A DNA stretch of 64,000 nucleotides from Meridianimarinicoccus marinus (GTDB lineage: Bacteria; Pseudomonadota; Alphaproteobacteria; Rhodobacterales; Rhodobacteraceae), in the NCBI RefSeq assembly GCF_040689105.1, contig NZ_JBFBVU010000020.1:1-64000 (forward strand), read 5' to 3'. A program made the translations under genes and the position numbers. Position 1 is the stretch's first letter. Each line of letters begins with the position of its first letter. Positions 62,702 to 64,000 of the stretch are shown piece by piece. The notes under the pieces are model-generated. The model made no database searches and was not told where the DNA came from. It saw nothing but the letters and a program-made list of their open reading frames with translations.

Positions 62702-64000
62702 GCATCAACCGTTCTCTTTTGCGCCGCGAGCATGTTTTCCATTAAGTCTTTCGAGTAGCTGACGATCTTTTGAAAAACTTCTGGATGCCGGTTTTTCAGG
62801 GGCTGAACGATGTCCTCATCCAGCCAAGTTAGATAGGCTTCTCGTTCTTCTTTGGATGCATCTTCAGGCGTCGCCAATAGGCCCACTATGTTTGCGATCA
62901 ACAGACCTTCGACGCCGCTGTCTTGAACAGTCGGACCATTGTCACCCGTCCAAAGCCTTAGATCAACCAGATCAAACAGCCAGCTAGAGATAGCCCTGCT
63001 GCATTGGAGGTCCTTAGCACCTTTCCATTGCTCTCTAATGACATCGTTGACGATACGGTTTGACTGCAGGAGCCAATGCACGTCGTCTGGAACTGTGAGA
63101 CACTCAGAAAATCTAGCAAATAGGTAATACGCTTGAACTTGGAGTAGGTTTCGGCCGACACGCAACTGCCCTTCCTTCATAGACGCCTCGCCGACGTAAG
63201 CCCGTAGTTCTTCCAATTCTATTGGAACGAAGAGATGCCCACGCTGCCTCAAGTCATTCAAAGCGCGAAAGTAATCATCGTCGGCAATTTTTTTGCTAGT
63301 CTGAAGGGTCTTGAGGATGTCTAAGGTCGAGTAAACCGTGCTCCGACCGTCGTGTCTGTCCGCCGTTGCATGTCTATTCAGGAATCTGTCGTCAACCACG
63401 ATGGCATCAGGTGAAGTCATAGAACCAAAAACTGACATTGTAGGGTGGGACCACAACCGTCGATCATCGTCGGGACTATCTTCGCCCCTGTCGTTCGCGA
63501 GGACGGCAACTCGACCCGAAGATACTTCGCGAGACAGCGTCTGACGAAGTTCAACCAGAGAAGCCTCAACCTTTGATAAATGCTGCTCGTATTTTCGAAG
63601 CCCCATTGCTTCAGCTTGGGTTGTTTCGTCAATCATCGCGTTCACACCACAACCACAGAAAAGATCGAGCAGGTTGAGATGCTGCAGATGCGAGATCGTC
63701 AAGTCGTCTAGATAGCAGTTACAATCGCTATTAAGAACACCTTCTTCGGGCCAGGAGGCTTCTTGAAGCGCTAAATACTCAAGAGCGGTATCGCGTATAC
63801 TGCTTGAAATCCGACCTTCCTGGTGAAGAAACTCGACGACAGAAGACGTTGACACGAATAGATGATCCCAACCTGATAAGTTGGCGGTTTCATCGCCCAA
63901 GCTGCCTACCTTAGAAATTGGAAACCCTCGAACGACGAACGCCAGACCACCTTTTGAGCGATCACTGTCAGCATTTCCCACCAAAGCTGCTAGTTCGTCA
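62698..64000 (-). CDS. PIN-like domain protein, C-terminal part (5' end outside window)
   Basis: At least 433 residues; the frame is open to the window edge (DELAALVGNADSD), so the true start is outside. PIN-like marks are YLDDLTISHLQHLNLLDLF near the start of the domain, a helix pair in between, and AIVVDDRFLNRHA with acidic residues. STLDILKTL, GHLFVPIELEELRAYV and SSWLFDLVDLRLW follow. From memory this pattern matches the PIN domain at the C terminus of TPR-GreAB-C-PIN conflict-system proteins. That would make it a nuclease effector of a predicted defence system. It is lower in GC than the core. Confidence 0.55.
   Translation of the reverse strand, partial: DELAALVGNADSDRSKGGLAFVVRGFPISKVGSLGDETANLSGWDHLFVSTSSVVEFLHQEGRISSSIRDTALEYLALQEASWPEEGVLNSDCNCYLDDLTISHLQHLNLLDLFCGCGVNAMIDETTQAEAMGLRKYEQHLSKVEASLVELRQTLSREVSSGRVAVLANDRGEDSPDDDRRLWSHPTMSVFGSMTSPDAIVVDDRFLNRHATADRHDGRSTVYSTLDILKTLQTSKKIADDDYFRALNDLRQRGHLFVPIELEELRAYVGEASMKEGQLRVGRNLLQVQAYYLFARFSECLTVPDDVHWLLQSNRIVNDVIREQWKGAKDLQCSRAISSWLFDLVDLRLWTGDNGPTVQDSGVEGLLIANIVGLLATPEDASKEEREAYLTWLDEDIVQPLKNRHPEVFQKIVSYSKDLMENMLAAQKRTVDA

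Larger units (their letters stand above)
57281..64000. mobile_element. Mobilizable genomic island at tRNA-Arg, right end outside window
   Basis: Directly downstream of the tRNA gene the content changes to a phage-type replication protein, a ColE1-type mob block and a lower-GC two-gene operon. No conjugation machinery (type IV secretion) is visible, so it would need a helper element. No integrase gene is visible in the window; it is presumably at the far end together with a repeat of the tRNA 3' end. Confidence 0.75.

Noticed and set aside
57281..64000. Self-transmissible conjugative element
   Set aside because: Only a relaxase block is visible; no type IV secretion or coupling-protein genes are in the window, so mobilizable is the safer term.

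Overview
The window is a GC-rich alphaproteobacterial chromosome segment, most likely from the roseobacter group of Rhodobacteraceae. The evidence is the gene content and order (rimP-nusA-ylxR-infB; secA next to a parvulin, argJ and mutT; ubiG; hemH), a NaChBac-type sodium channel, and a short intergenic repeat of a kind I recall from this family. Many neighbouring genes overlap by four bases (ATGA or GTGA), which indicates dense operons.

Left part (about 0.5-19 kb): two catabolic regulons. The first (472-6268) is a minus-strand operon with an amino-acid-type ABC importer, a PLP enzyme of the cysteine-desulfurase-like family and a dihydropyrimidinase/hydantoinase. It faces a FadR-type regulator across a shared control region containing nested palindromes. 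The second (6395-18984) is a large divergent regulon for oxidative breakdown of a 6-deoxy sugar or its acid (L-fucose/L-rhamnose type). Leftward genes are a CUT1 sugar importer, two enolase-superfamily enzymes, a mutarotase, a DHDPS-family aldolase and a fumarylacetoacetase-family hydrolase. Rightward genes are a LacI regulator, a Gfo/Idh/MocA oxidoreductase, an SDR dehydrogenase and a fuconolactonase-like amidohydrolase. Two similar palindromes between the divergent genes look like LacI operators. Together the genes can be ordered into sugar, lactone, acid, 2-keto-3-deoxy acid, then pyruvate plus lactate or lactaldehyde.

Middle part (19-57 kb): mostly core genome. It includes a solute-binding-like protein with no signal peptide, an arylsulfotransferase-like protein, threonine dehydratase, an Hpt protein next to a receiver-PP2C phosphatase, hslO, two Nudix enzymes, the CCA-adding enzyme, a pair of half-size ABC exporters, an RNA m5U methyltransferase, the sodium channel, two L,D-transpeptidases around a CAP-domain lipoprotein, hemH, comF, a glutaredoxin, a nitrilase-family amidase, ubiG, proline iminopeptidase, a double-CDGSH protein, the rimP-nusA-ylxR-infB operon, mutT-argJ-parvulin, secA, rppH and a second LacI regulator. 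The rimP operon has a promoter and a terminator/anti-terminator leader. After infB there is an unannotated 45-codon gene on the opposite strand with its own ribosome-binding site and terminator.

Right end (57.3-64 kb): a mobile island begins at the 3' end of a tRNA-Arg(CCU) gene. It carries a phage-type replication/HTH protein, then a ColE1-type mobilization block (mobC, mobA, and mobB and mobD nested inside mobA in another frame), a small orphan gene and a lower-GC two-gene minus-strand operon. The upstream gene of that operon runs off the window edge and resembles the PIN-like C-terminal part of the TPR-GreAB-C-PIN class of predicted conflict systems; its partner is a 633-residue protein I do not recognise. 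mobB is broken by an amber codon that would be silent in the overlapping mobA frame. No integrase is visible, so the far end of the element lies outside the window.
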